This document shows positions 19,376 through 29,924 of a stretch of DNA of 64,000 bases, in pieces. The notes beneath the pieces were generated by a model. That model saw only the letters and a program-made list of their open reading frames with translations. It did no database searches and was not told the origin of the DNA. This DNA comes from Spirogloea muscicola. Lineage: Eukaryota; Streptophyta; Zygnematophyceae; Spirogloeales; Spirogloeaceae. The DNA lies in the NCBI GenBank assembly GCA_009602725.1, contig WELB01000047.1, positions 614,028-678,027 on the forward strand. Direction: 5' to 3'. The position numbers and the translations under genes are program-made. The stretch's first letter is position 1, and every line of letters starts with the position of its first letter.

Positions 19376-20040
19376 GGAAGGTGATCTCGAGGGGTCCGGC
19401 TTTGTCTGGTGCCCCACTGACACTACACGACCTGGCCTTGAGGGCACTCACCTGCGCAAGGATACTTCCACAGGACTTCAGATCATTTAGTATGGCTATG
19501 CTTGGGGTTGCAAGCAGTGTGTTTCCAAGTATTAGCATGCCCCGCACAAGGCTCCACTCGTTGCGCTTCTCTTTCTGAGAGATTGAGCAGTGTGTGATAA
19601 TGGAGAGACCAAGGTGGGTAGCTTGCCTCTACTGATCTACCTTATTCAGACTGGTCACAGGGGTGTAGGAGCAAACTCTCTACACCGGTGAAGCACACCT
19701 ACACTGCGTAGTGCAGTGCCTTGCCTGGAGGTACCGCTACTCGGCGGCAATTCCATTCTCCGGGCACAAGCATGTATCCTCCCCACACTGAGCAGCCTTG
19801 CACTACTTGCAGAGAGCCGGCACCGAGCCACAGAGTCGAGCAGCTGCGACGCGCTGCAGCAGCACGCAGCAGCAGGGCTGCAACGAGGGCCTGCCGCAGC
19901 TGACAGCAGCAACGCTGCGCCCGTCTCTTGTGAATTGAAGACTCCCCTTGTGTGTCTTGGACTAAGATTATTTGTGCTTCTCCGTGCCACTTCCCTTCAG
20001 GGTGTAGTAATTTACCCCACAAACCAATCATAGCACCGGC
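19376..20040 (-). repeat. Unit X, copy c, diverged
   Basis: Minus-strand relative of copies a and b. The conserved CCCQLRQALVAALLLRAAAARRS stretch is at about 19,915-19,850, and ESSIHKRRAQ precedes it. It is the most diverged copy and begins beside a D-type LINE tail exactly as copy b does. Confidence 0.5.
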
Positions 20041-21325
20041 TTGCGCGACGTGAGGTCTCTTGCCGGCGGCAGAAGGGGCAGGCTGACTCCAACACTGCAG
20101 GCTGTCTGGCCCTGGTGTATCGCATGCGCCGTTGTAAATCCTGCAGCATCTTTGGCTCACACCTTGCATCTGTGCACTGGCCTCCCCTGGCTGCCGCCTC
20201 CAGCTATTGGCAGCGGGACTGCAATTTGGCTGCTAGTGTTACTGACTGCGGCTGCTAAATAGGATTTGCTGAGCGACCATCCTCAGTAAATGCTTCGCTA
20301 CTGCGTGCTGCGTGCTGTCCGCGCAGCAGCCCGGAGCCTTATGCGGGCTGCCAGCAAACCATCTCCCGCACCGCCCTTGCCACTGTCTAAGGCTCTGCAG
20401 GAAAGGTGCCCAGGCGATGAAGCAATACCTGCTTGACATGGGTCCAATGGCTTCTAGCTTCAGATGGTGGCACTGACCACTGACAGAGACGTGCGGATGA
20501 CCCCACATGTATCAGTTGCTGTCTAGTCGACATCTTTGCCCCCCGTGCAATAGCCGTAGCAGACGTAAGCATTGCCACGCCGTAGGCAAGCCTTTGGCGA
20601 CGGTGACAGAAGCAGTGGCAGCGCAAATGACTGCAGACGAGGCCCAGAGAGATCTGCCTGGACAGCAAGCGGCATGGCAGCGCCACATCGTCTCCAGGTG
20701 CCACCAGTGCTGCTGCCTCCGCTTGCCCTTGGCTGCAACATCTTGAGGCCGGCAACTGATGAATTCTTTGTCGCTGCACTAATTCGAATGCGATGCTACT
20801 GTGGTCGTGGGCCTTGCTGATTCTACCGCAGGGCTTAAGGCCAGCTCTGCAGCAGTGACGCAGGGCTTAAGGCCAGCTCTGCAGCAGTGACAACGATCGT
20901 CCCTTTTCGTGCCACGAATGTATCCATGTCAGATCACCGCGCTGCAAAGCTTCGAAGATGGCGGTAGCAGGTGGGCATCATTGTCCACATCTCTGATCAT
21001 CTACTTTAGCACGAGTCACGAACGCGGTTCCTTGAGCGGGCCCTTCCGCCCCGCGCTCTTGCCGCATCTCTTACAACACACTCTGAAGTGATGTACCACA
21101 AACCTGCTGCAGCTGGAGACAGATGCCGCCTGCAGCCATTGGTTAGCGCATATAGTAAAGCTGAACGAGCTGCATCAGGATCAACGCTCGACTGTCCTTC
21201 CACAAGCTCTGCCTCACCTGCGGTTGGATTGAAGTGGTCGACAGTGTGCAGTGTCTGATTTATCATGACATTCTGAACAGTCCGCCTCCCCGGCTCTGAG
21301 TCCCGACCCACCAATGCGGGCTCTA
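20041..21325. other. Unrecognised stretch with a 32-bp tandem duplication
   Basis: No frame with recognisable similarity. Bases 20,827-20,858 are repeated exactly at 20,859-20,890 (unit beginning CGCAGGGCTTAAGG). The remaining sequence shows no repeat family known from the rest of the window. Confidence 0.45.
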
Positions 21326-21329
21326 AGCT

Positions 21330-21845
21330 CCGGCCAACAGTCCCGCGTCAACGACCCGCCAACGGCCCGTCAATGGCCATTGACGGTCTACCACCAATGG
21401 TCTACCCAAAAGTGCTTAAATCCACTTTATGGTCTAGCGTGAATGTATGTGTGTTATTTCAACGTCATCGCTAACAACCACTTGTAGTCTACCAGTGGTC
21501 TAATCGGTCTTCTTCCGTCGCCGTTTCCTACACCAGCACCTCACTATCTCGCACCACAACTCTCGCTTGCACTATTGAAGTTCTAGAGGCAGCAGACCAG
21601 CTTCCTCGGTCGTCCGCCTGGTGAGGTTCCTAAGCTCTCCAAGCATCTAGCCGTCTTTACTGTGGCATTGACAAATTCAGCAATGGATGTTGTCACACTT
21701 ATGAGGCGTTACCCGGGCTTGCATTGCATGCTTGTGCAAGCGACCCGACACGACACACGACACTGTCTGCCGGGAGTCCCTTGGCCTTGCCATGTCCCTC
21801 GAGGCCACAAGTATTCTCTTATGTATTAGCAACTGGGTGCTCCTT
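21330..21845. repeat. Distal LBD-unit flank, copy 3
   Basis: Matches 16,575-17,230 (plus orientation) and, inverted, 2,690-3,060. It starts at GCGTCAACGACCCGCCAACG and contains GTCTACCACCAATGGTCTAC. It has no LBD coding part attached. Confidence 0.65.
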
Positions 21846-21884
21846 AACAATAATAAACTGTTGAGCAGACGCAGCTTAGAGAAA

Positions 21885-22115
21885 GGAGGCTCCCCGGCAG
21901 CTCGCTCGCGGCTGCCCCGGCCAGGAGGGGGGAGGGGGTGGAGGGAGAAGCGGGCCGGCCGGTCGGAGCTCCGCGGCGCTCGGAGGAGGGAGGTGGGCGG
22001 TCCCGCCGGGAGGGAGGCGCCCGGGCGGGCCGCGCGCGGCTGCCCCTTGCCGGGAGGGAGGGAGGGGCGGAGGAGGGAGGCAGGCGGGAGAGCTCGCCAC
22101 GCGTCCTCTCCAGCT
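21885..22115 (-). repeat. GC-rich repeat, copy 2
   Basis: Reverse complement of 690-930 with few differences (GGCAGCTCGCTCGCGGCTGC near 21,896). It is followed immediately on the plus strand by an A-type LINE tail at about 22,131-22,210. Confidence 0.7.
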
Positions 22116-23560
22116 CGTACTTAGCTCGTAGTTTGGCCCCTTCGAACCTTGTCAATTCTTTTCGGGCTGGCTTCTCACAGCCCTTGCCCCCATTGGGAGA
22201 GCCACTTCTTCTCCAGCTTACCGCGTCGCACAATCGACGGGTCAGGGAGGAAGTCTCTTCCAGTAGCGGGCGACAGCTGTGATTAACCAGCCCAGCGTAT
22301 CTCCTTCATTTGTACCAATTCCATAACGGAGCTAGATCATGTATTCCAAGATCCCTACTTTAGCAAAAAGAAGAAGTGGCACTCCAAATGGGCCAGGGGA
22401 CCCGCTTCCAGGAACCCAGTCTCTCTGACCTGCGGCTGCTCAGCAGGGGTTACTGAGTGCTTCGTAGCTGCTTCGTTTCTTTTCTGTGCTTGTTGTTCCT
22501 TGTGAAAACCCAGCCCAAATATGAATTGACAAAGGTTTGAAGGGGCCAAATGATAGGCTGCTGATATTTCTAAAAGAAAAATGATGGAGGGGCTGAAAAA
22601 GCGAGTGGTCCATCCTCCCCCGTTCTGACATACCATCTTCAGACCCCTTCGTAGTTGCTTAGCGCTTTTTCAGCAAAAAGGGATGAACAAATAAAGAGAA
22701 GAACGACGCTTCCAGTAGAGGGCGATGGCTGTGTGAGGCCAGCCCAAAGAAAAGAACGAACAAAAGTACGAAGGGGCCAGAAGAGCGTTGAAGCTCGATC
22801 AAAGTAGTGAGCTCCAAGCCAAAGCTAAAGAGCCAAAGAGATGAGACGCTCCCAGTAGAGAAGTGCGCGCCCATAGAGAAGAGGGGCTTGCAAAGCCAGC
22901 CCAAAAAAAGGCGCATGAGAACTTCTCTATAAAGAAAAGCGCGCCCATAGAAAAGAGGGGCTGGCCAAGCCAGCCCAAAACAGAATGGACAATGTCCAAA
23001 GCCAAAGAAAGAGGAGCCGGAGAAAGGACTACACTACGAAACACTGCAGAACACAGAAACGATGCAGAGGCTCAGTACCCACGAGTGAGCAGAGGGCAAT
23101 GGCTGTGAAAGGCCAGCCCAAGAAGAAGAATAAGAAAGCTCGAAGGGGCCAGAGAGAGTGCTGAAGCACACATTGAATCACGTGGCCTTGCTGCACTCGG
23201 TGACCTCTGGTGAGCAGCCTCAGGTCGAAGAAAATAGTCTCCGGGTAGCGGGTCCCCTTGCCAAAGCCAGAGGCTGCAAGTGAGGCGGGGGCTGTGAAAA
23301 GCCAGCCAGAAAGAATGAATGGGTCCAAAGGGCCGGAAGGCCCCAAAAGCACACAGCTATGCTGCAGACTACAGCGTCAAATGGGAGCTTCTTTACCCCG
23401 ACAAGGTCACAGGGGCCAAGTAGCGCTGACTCACGCAAGTAAGGAAGTCTTTGCCTATGCTCATCATGAATGTTAGTGGCTCTTTAGAAGGGGGCGAGGG
23501 CTGTGAAAGGCCAGCCCTGAAGGTATGGACAAGGTCCTATGACCCAAATGGAGCCAAGAC
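22116..23560. mobile_element. Nest of LINE 3' ends, both orientations
   Basis: Recognisable pieces: A tail (plus, 22,131-22,210), E-like tail (minus, 22,250-22,300), C-type stop-codon hairpin CTCAG/CTGAG (plus, 22,439-22,457) with 3' UTR, A-type tail (minus, about 22,500-22,560), D/E-like tail (minus, 22,690-22,760), two B-type tails in tandem (minus, 22,860-23,090), E and D ends (minus, 23,090-23,220), a further C-terminal LINE scrap (minus, 23,215-23,400) and a short tail at 23,475-23,530. No full ORF. Confidence 0.6.
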
Positions 23561-23569
23561 TTGCATAGC

Positions 23570-24250
23570 TATGCCACTGATCGGTGCTCGCTGCCCCTAC
23601 AGGCAGCACTGAAATCCAGAACCTTCAAGAAGGGCGGCTTTGGCATGCTTCGCCTGAGTCCAACAGCTTCCTGAAAAGCGCTTGTGCAAGTCCTGCTAGT
23701 GCATGTTACTAACTTTTTCACTGAATTAGCAAGGGAAGTCCACCCGCTCACTGCATGTTGTATCAAAGACCAGAGACGTCCTTCCGCAACAATGCCAACA
23801 ATCTATCCCACAAAGAATTTGTCAGCACTTCCAGGAGCAGCATCCTGGCAATATGAGTGCAGCGTTACTAAGCTGGCATACAACACTACTCCAGCAGTTT
23901 GCTGCTCGCAAAGTTTGCGCATTGTCGACTTTGTCACGACATTGCACTCTTCAATGTCCAATTACGTCATGTCCCTGGCTTCAAGTCCACAGCTTGGCAT
24001 CTATGCCTGATGGCCCATACTGGTGCTAGAGCAACTGAGAAGCCCAGATCCAGCCTCGTCGTCGGACTGAGCAATCAGCTTTGGGTAGCAAGATCATCGC
24101 CTTCTGCAAAGCAGTGCAGGAGGCGCCAGGTCAAACATGTGCTTTATGCCCACTCTTACAAACCATGGGTCACTGTGGCAGTGCAGAGAGGGCATGTGTA
24201 GAACATGTCCCAGTAAGTATTGCAGTCCATTTGGGCTTGAGGTTTAACTT
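23570..24250 (+). other. Duplicated ORF fragments convergent with CSN7
   Basis: The plus-strand frames at 23,684-24,010 and 24,081-24,347 contain SLRIVDFVTTLHSSMSNY, SPQLGIYA and GSKIIAFCKAVQEAPGQTC. Inverted counterparts lie at 11,016-10,600. The two copies keep the frame over parts, but each has a stop after SPQLGIYA or nearby. It could be an old transposase or an unrelated gene; I cannot assign it. Confidence 0.3.
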
Positions 24251-24292
24251 CTGTGTGTCAAGCGCTGGAACCTACACTGCCAGTAAAGTGGG

Positions 24293-26859
24293 TCAAGCGT
24301 GGAGATCTTGCCACCTTTTTGGTCGGCTGCGATCCTCCTCCACGTAGTCCATGGCTGATGGCCCGCTATCTCCATACATCAAGTCCGACTGCCCCCTCTC
24401 TGCCTCAGACTGCACCCAAAGCTCGTGAAGAAACGACTCAGGTTGCAAACCCTTGACAAGTGAATCCAATCACGGCTGGGCAGCCTGAGTTGACTATATT
24501 CTCCAGCCACTTTGATATGACATATCTACTCGGAGAGTCTAAACGGCTGCTTCTATGAATCCCTTCACAACTAACAGCTTCTGGATCGAATATGTTGGAT
24601 AAGTACTGTAGGATGCTTTCACTGCAGTGAGTAAGTGATGGTACAGGATGAGCTCAGGCAAGTGCCGCTGTAGGCCCTGCTCGATACCAACTTGCCACCT
24701 CGACTATGCAGAGAACCAGGCATGCTCGACATCGAGTAATGTTTTGTGAGATGGGAAGAAGAGAATCTGGTTGTACTTGGTTGGAGGAATGAGTGGAAGG
24801 CGTCCTCTGCCGCCTCATTGGTATATAGAAAAGGTCAACAAGGGAACTCGTTGAGGTAGTAATGAAATGTCCTGAATGCAAAGAGAAAACTTCGAAGATT
24901 AAGAAGGGTTGCTCTCACCTTGAGCACGTTCTTGACCTCCTCAGCAGCATCCTCCACCTCCTTGCGGTGCCGCCAGTGGGCAGCACTCTGCGCGTCTGCC
25001 CAGTGAATCTTGTCCTGAATGGTCACTAGGAGCTCTTCGGCTGTACTTAACCTGAGAAGGCCCAGTCAAGCACAAAAGGCAACACGAACAGTCAAGTCGC
25101 TTCATATTGCTCCTCTTCCATATTGACAAGCCCATACACAAAGTGCCAGCTGGCGATGCAGCCCAATAGGGGTTCCTTGAAAGTCACCAAGTTCCAAGAG
25201 TCTCCAGCAAGCTCTCCACTTGTCCAGGCCTCAGATCCCTCCCAGCTGCCGAGTGAACCTGCAGCTCGACATTCCATTGAGCTGCTTTCGTCAGGCCCGA
25301 CAGTTCCACCTGAATGATGGAGTAATCTGCACTCCCCCAGCAAGTGGACAAGCAGATCACCTCCAAACATCGTTGCTGCTGATCCAGCTTGCCCCTGATT
25401 ATCCCCTGCAATCACAGAGGGAGCCAGCAAAAGCTTCACACTAAGCACATTGCACGTGCACTTTGATGACTCCTTGCAATATGTCTTTGCAACGTGAGGA
25501 ACGCACAGGAGAAAACTGCAGCACAACATCTGTGCTGATCATCCATTCCATCAAGCACTTGGCAGGTACTACAGGAGAAGTCAGCCAGCATCTCGACCGC
25601 ATGCGTGTGGGTACCCCCAGTCAAGAGCTGGATAATGGAGAGCAGACATACAGCGTACATGCAGTCATTGATCAGCATGTCCTCCAGCTCCCGCACATTC
25701 GTGATGTCCAGCTGCGCCATGAGGAGGTCGTACGGCAAAACCTGCAGGACAGCCGCCACATTACAGTCCGAGTTGCAAGTTGGGGGGGTGAGTGCTCGTC
25801 ATGACCCCGTAGTACCAGTCACAAGACCACTTTGTCGTGGGTTGTGACTTGAGATCAGAATAGAAAGTATGTTGCCAGACAGACATAATTACGGGTTGAA
25901 GGCTCAACAAACAGCCGTCAGGATCGTCGAGGGCGACACACCTTGGCCGACTCAGCAAGTGTGATGACTGTGAGCTGCTTGAGCTTCAGAGCCTGCTGCG
26001 GCTGCAGTGCTGGGAGGGTGCTTGCCCGGCCTGCGAAGCACGGCAACAGCCCAAGCTGCAAATCGATTAAGCCGCGCCGCCTGCTTCGGAGCCAGTGGCA
26101 GCAGCCCATTCCACTTAACTAGTGGCTGCAAGAAGAGCAGCCAGAGAGGAGAAAGGAGACAGACTCTTCCAGTAGAGGGCGATGGCTGTACTTGGCCAGG
26201 CAGGAAAAAGCATAAGCAACTGCAGCAGAGAGTATTTTGCAAGTAGTACTTACTACAGCTTTGAGGGGCTAGAAGAAGAAGCGCTAAAGCACACTGCAAT
26301 TGACGTGACAACTGGGTGCCCAATACCCCCTGTTGAGCAGCCGGAGGTCAGAGAGACTCGAGGAGGAAAGGGGTCTCACTCTTGTACTGCGACCACGTCC
26401 CGTAAGCAAATAGCTTCAGGAGCTCGAACGCCGCCGAGTGCTCCGAGTCCTCCAGCTGCACGGCAGGCAGGGCAGCGCCGCATTAATTCTCACTTTCTGA
26501 TTTTCCGTTCAGTACTGATCTCCCTCCGAATTGGAAGAAAGTATCAACAGCGATCACAGATTGTTACCAGTCTGTCTATCTCCACAATTCGACGGCGGCA
26601 GCCAGTGGACCAGCCATCAAGGCGGCGGCGGCGGCGCCCTAAACCCTGAACCCTAAACCCGACATAAGACCATCCGCTAGAGGGCTGTGGTTCAAGTCAC
26701 CTCCTGGACATGCGGCTGGTCGAGGAGCTCGCCGAAGGCGAAGAGGCGCGGCTCCGCGGTGGCCTGCGCCACGAGTTGCGCGGCGGCGCGGCCCCGCGCG
26801 CTGCGCGCCAGCAGGCAGAAGCCCTCCAGCACCTCCGCTTGCCGGCTCTCGAACTCCAT
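24293..26859 (-). CDS. CSN7: COP9 signalosome subunit 7
   Basis: CSN7 is a PCI-domain subunit of the COP9 signalosome, the nuclear/cytosolic complex that removes NEDD8/RUB from cullin-RING ubiquitin ligases. Eight exons read through with matching phases: 26,859-26,701; 26,455-26,380; 26,009-25,942; 25,741-25,652; 25,405-25,361; 25,258-25,188; 25,051-24,919; 24,409-24,293, giving 252 residues, close to the usual size. Diagnostic parts: ARSARGRAAAQLVAQAT and FAFGELL (exon 1), LFAYGTWSQY (exon 2), LKLKQLTVITLAES (exon 3), LPYDLLMAQLDITNVRELED (exon 4), IIRGKLDQQQ (exon 5), AAGRDLRPGQ (exon 6), a charged helix in exon 7 and the DYVEEDRSRPKR tail in exon 8. All introns are GT-AG. Intron 1 holds telomere-like repeats; intron 2 holds a minus-strand LINE tail. 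A broken inverted copy lies at 8,810-10,581. The start follows a (GCC)n tract in the leader. Confidence 0.95.
26157..26365 (-). mobile_element. LINE D/E-type 3' end in CSN7 intron 2
   Basis: On the minus strand a 3' UTR (about 26,365-26,280, with the GCACAC..TTAGCGCTT word seen in D-type copies) is followed by the GGCCAAG..CAGCC hairpin and a CTCTACTGGAAGAG ending near 26,165. It lies within the intron in the same direction as the gene and does not touch an exon. Confidence 0.6.
26637..26660. repeat. Telomere-like repeats (CCCTAAA)
   Basis: CCCTAAA, then CCCTGAA (one mismatch), CCCTAAA, CCC: about 3.4 units of the plant-type telomere heptamer, located inside CSN7 intron 1 about 40 bases from the exon 1 donor. 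Confidence 0.9.
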
Positions 26860-27058
26860 GGCCCGCCGCCGCCGCCGCCGCCGCCGCCGCGAGGGCCACA
26901 GCCGGGTCCGCCAGGAGTGCTGGACCTTTGTATCTGTTGCTAGTACCTTATTATACTGAATATCAAGCATTAATTTGGGTGGAAAGGCTCTGGGCGGCGG
27001 AAAGGCTTAAAAGGGCATGGACCCAACCCACCCAACCCAACCCACCCNAGCCGCGGCC

Positions 27059-27069
27059 ATGGCCATGCG

Positions 27070-27100
<31 letters not shown>

Positions 27101-27296
27101 CCCGCCGCTGGCGCCGCTGGAGCTCGCGGCAGAGGCTGGCGACGGGACGGGGGGTCGCCTGTCACTGGGATCTCCGTCATCTGCGACGGGCCGCTGGTCC
27201 TGACGGCGGCCCTGGTGGCCAGCTTCGTGCTCCGGCCGGAACCCAACGCCGGGGACAATGTTATCCCCGAACTCCCAAATCCCAAAAAGGTCATTT
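27059..27296 (+). CDS. Possible first exon of an unidentified gene
   Basis: Starting 200 bases from the CSN7 start on the opposite strand, the ATG at 27,059 opens an Ala-rich leader, then GISVICDGPLVLTAALVASF (a possible membrane segment) and ELPNPKKVI, ending at a good donor (GTAAGC, 27,297). The codon use and donor look gene-like. However, LINE-derived sequence begins within 15 bases and no later exon can be found, so the gene may be split by the LINE nest, or this may be a fragment. An N at 27,048 and the (GCC)n tract make the leader uncertain. Confidence 0.3.
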
Positions 27297-27309
27297 GTAA
27301 GCTCATACG

Positions 27310-27785
27310 AGGGGGGCGAGGGCTGTGATTCTTGTTGGCTTGTTTTTCTTAGCGCTTCCCCTGGCCCCCTTCTCGTACTTTGTTCATTCTTTTTTGGGCT
27401 GGCTTTCCATCCCCTATTCTCAATGGGCGAGAGAAGTGCGCGCCCATAGAGAAGAGGGGCTGGCAAACAGAAACGATGCAGAGGAAAGCTCAGTACCCAC
27501 GAGTGAGCAACATCAGGTCTGAGTAGCTCGCTGCAGGAAAAGAGGCGCTCCGCCGAGACCCAGAGGCGGCGGCCATAGCACGGCCTGCGCGCGTATGGAC
27601 GGCGTGGGCAAGGGAGCGTTGAAGCGATACGGCCAGGCGCATGCGGAAGACTTGTGCGAGCGACCCGGCGGCGTTGAAGCCGGGCATCGCCCCTGGCAGA
27701 CCCGGCCGCCGGTCAATGGCCTGGCGAGCAAGCCGCTGAATGAGATCCAGCCAGCGGCTGCCGAAAGCCCCGTGTGGGCGCGCAC
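27310..27785. mobile_element. LINE-C end (plus) and LINE-B 3' half (minus)
   Basis: C-type 3' UTR and hairpin on plus at about 27,335-27,430. The LINE-B on minus runs from about 27,775 (DVHGAFGSRWLDLIQRLA equivalent) through AGSLAQVFRMRLAVSLQR, the ending DLMLLTRGY-stop at about 27,510, the stop-codon hairpin and 3' UTR, to the tail hairpin at about 27,465-27,435. The B element is 5'-truncated at 27,775, exactly at the end of another tail. Confidence 0.75.
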
Positions 27786-28180
27786 TTCTTGCTGTGCAAA
27801 GGGAGAAGGGCTCGCCCAGTGAGGATAGGGGCTGTGAAAAGCCAGCCCGATAGGCTTTGACAGAGAGAGAGACAGGGTCGAAGGGGCCAAAAACTGAAAA
27901 CACAAATAAGCAAGTATCATGTAGGGATAATCGCTAAGTGACCTACACTTAGGAAGCGCAAGTCAGAAAAGAGTATAAGAAAAAGTAGTTCGGCACCTCT
28001 TTCTTAAGAAGTAAATGCTCGACCATAGAGAAGAGGGGCTGGCAAAGCCAGCCCGAAAAGAGTGGACAATGTCCAAAGCCAAAGAAAAAGAGAAGTGGCA
28101 CTCCCAATGGGGGCAAGGGCTGTGAAAAGCCAGCCCGAAAAAGAATTGACAAAGGTTCAAAGGGGCCAAATGATGGGGGG
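27785..28180 (-). mobile_element. LINE tails C, B and A in series
   Basis: Three minus-strand tails: C-like hairpin at about 27,830-27,855, B hairpin with perfect eight-base arms at about 28,035-28,060, and A hairpin at about 28,110-28,135. Each has its family 3' UTR partly preserved. Confidence 0.65.
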
Positions 28181-28500
28181 GAGTAGCTGCTTAGCGCGCG
28201 CTAAGCAGCTACTAAGGGGCCTGAAGATGCTGTGAGAACAGGGGAGGATGGACCACTCAGTAGTAACGAGTGAGGAGCCTCAAATCCGACAGACTAGCTG
28301 CCGGAAAGTTATCCCCCAGACGAAACCCGGAGGCCGCAGCGAGAGCACGGCCAGCACGCAAATGCAAGGCGTGGGCCATGGACGGCTGAAGGGAGACGGA
28401 CAATCGCATACGGTATACCTGAGCCAACGAAAGAAAGAGGTGCCGAAACAAGGACTACACCCCAAAACACTACAAACGCAAGACGATGCAAAAAGAAGCT
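28180..28500 (-). mobile_element. LINE-A C-terminus joined to a B-type 3' UTR
   Basis: From about 28,430 the minus strand reads LAQVYRMRLSVSLQPSMAHA, ending FPAASLSDLRLLTRYY-stop at 28,257, inside the CACTC/GAGTG hairpin. Upstream, at 28,431-28,500, the sequence switches to a B-type 3' UTR on the same strand, so the A element is truncated against a B end. Confidence 0.75.
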
Positions 28501-28509
28501 CAGTACCCG

Positions 28510-28640
28510 CGAGTGAGCAACATCAGGTCGGAGTAGCTCGCTGCAGGGATAGAGAAGGCTCGCCCATAGAAAACAAGGGGCTAGCAAAGCCAGCCCAGAT
28601 AAGAAAGAGGGAAGGGCTCGCCCATTGAGGATAGGGGCTG
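28510..28640 (-). mobile_element. B-type 3' end and C tail remnant
   Basis: Contains the B ORF end at about 28,540, a B-like hairpin tail (about 28,555-28,600, one mismatch in the stem) and the start of the C-type tail (TGGGCGAGCCCTTC at about 28,610-28,628). Confidence 0.55.
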
Positions 28641-29345
28641 GGAAAGCCAGCCCAAAAAGAATGAACAAAGTACGAGAAGGGGGCCAGGGGAAGCGCTAAG
28701 AAAAACAAGCACAACAAGAAACAAAGCAGCTACGTATTACTCAGTAACCCCTGCTAAGCAGCCTCAGATCAGAGAAGCTAGGCTCCTGGAAGTGGGTCCC
28801 CTAGCCAGAGCGGGGGCTCTGCCGGCACGCAGGTGCAGCGCGCGGGCCATAAACCTCTGCAGCGAGACGGCCAAGCGCATCCGGTAAACCTGCGCTAGCG
28901 ACCCGGCTGCAGGAAAGTCCACCGGCTCCCCATGGAAGCGGCGGACGATGGCGTGGCGGGCGAGCTGGTTGAGCAGCTCGAGCCACCGAGCGCCCAACGC
29001 CCCGTGCGTGTCGATAGCCAGCGGGAAGAACTCGTCTTCCCGCGGATGATCAGCATATTTGAGCTCCTTAGCTCGAGCGGCGCTGGCGACCGCATACCCA
29101 GCCTTGATGGCACATTGGGCTGGATGTGAGCGGTCGTATGCGTCTGTGTTCACCACGTCCAGGATAAGACGTGGCCTGCCAACTTGTGGGGTGGCCACAA
29201 GGTCTACGCGACGTGCGTGGAGACCGTCGGCCCTTTGCTGGAGCAGCATGACGGAGGAATTCTCCGCTGCCACCGAGAAGCCAGCCTCCACCAGGAGCCA
29301 TGCATCGCATCCCGGAGGCGGTCGTGGGCCGCTGTCCGCACTCCG
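28628..29345 (-). mobile_element. LINE-C 3' half with endonuclease-like module
   Basis: On the minus strand from about 29,345 the frame reads ERTAAH-like sequence with frame changes, then AGFSVAAENSSVMLLQQRAD, RRVDLVATPQVGRPRLILDV (the endonuclease-like R-x-D ... D spacing of 14), YADHPREDEFFPLAIDTHGA, then the helix region, SLAQVYRMRLAVSLQR and the C-terminus near 28,770. This is one of the longest intact frames (236 codons, 29,474-28,764 including tail-derived codons). The stop region, C-type 3' UTR and hairpin at about 28,645 follow. It is truncated within the zinc-knuckle region, directly abutting another C-type tail at 29,375. Confidence 0.8.
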
Positions 29346-29369
29346 CCGTGGGAACAGCGCGAAAGAAAG

Positions 29370-29910
29370 AGAAAGGGCTCGCCCATTGAGGATAGGGGCT
29401 GGAAAAAGCCAGCCCAAAAAAGAATGAACAAAGGACGAGAAGGGGCCAGGGGAGGTACGAAGAACAACAAGCAAGAAAAGAAACGAAGCAGCTACGAAAC
29501 ACTCAGTAATCCCTGCTAAGCAGCCTCAGGCCAGAGAGGCTGGGTTCCTGGAAGCGGGTCCCCTGGCCAGAGCCAAGAAAGTGGCACTCCGCCGAGACCA
29601 AGGCGGCAGCCATAGCACGGCCTGCCGCGTGTGGACGGCGTAGGCAAGGGAGCGTTGAAACGATACAAGGCGCATACGGAAGACGAGCGACCCGGCGGCG
29701 TTGAAGCCGGGCACCGCCCCTGGCAGACCCGGCCGCCGGTCACTGGCCTGACGGGCAAGCCGCTGGAGGAGATTCAGCCAGCGGCTGCCGAAAGCCCCGT
29801 GTACATCTATCGCCCGGGCCGCAAACTTATCACCAACGGGGTGATCGGCATATTTTCGCTCCTTGCCCCGGGCCGCCTGGCCGACTGCGTGCCCTGCAAA
29901 CGACGCCGAT
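29370..29910 (-). mobile_element. LINE-B body with a C-type 3' end
   Basis: The body from about 29,905 encodes SASFAGHAVGQAARGKERKY, YADHPVGDKFAARAIDVHGA and FNAAGSL, all B-type, but it joins at about 29,577 to a C-type C-terminus, UTR and hairpin (about 29,400-29,420). This is either a nested insertion or a chimaeric element. It is truncated upstream by an A-type tail. Confidence 0.7.
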
Positions 29911-29924
29911 CTGGTAAAAGTAAA

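Noticed and set aside
26671-26700. GGTTCAAGTCACC resembling a tRNA T-arm (B box)
   Set aside because: No D-arm, anticodon arm or acceptor pairing around it. The bases coincide with the CSN7 exon 1 splice donor read on the other strand.
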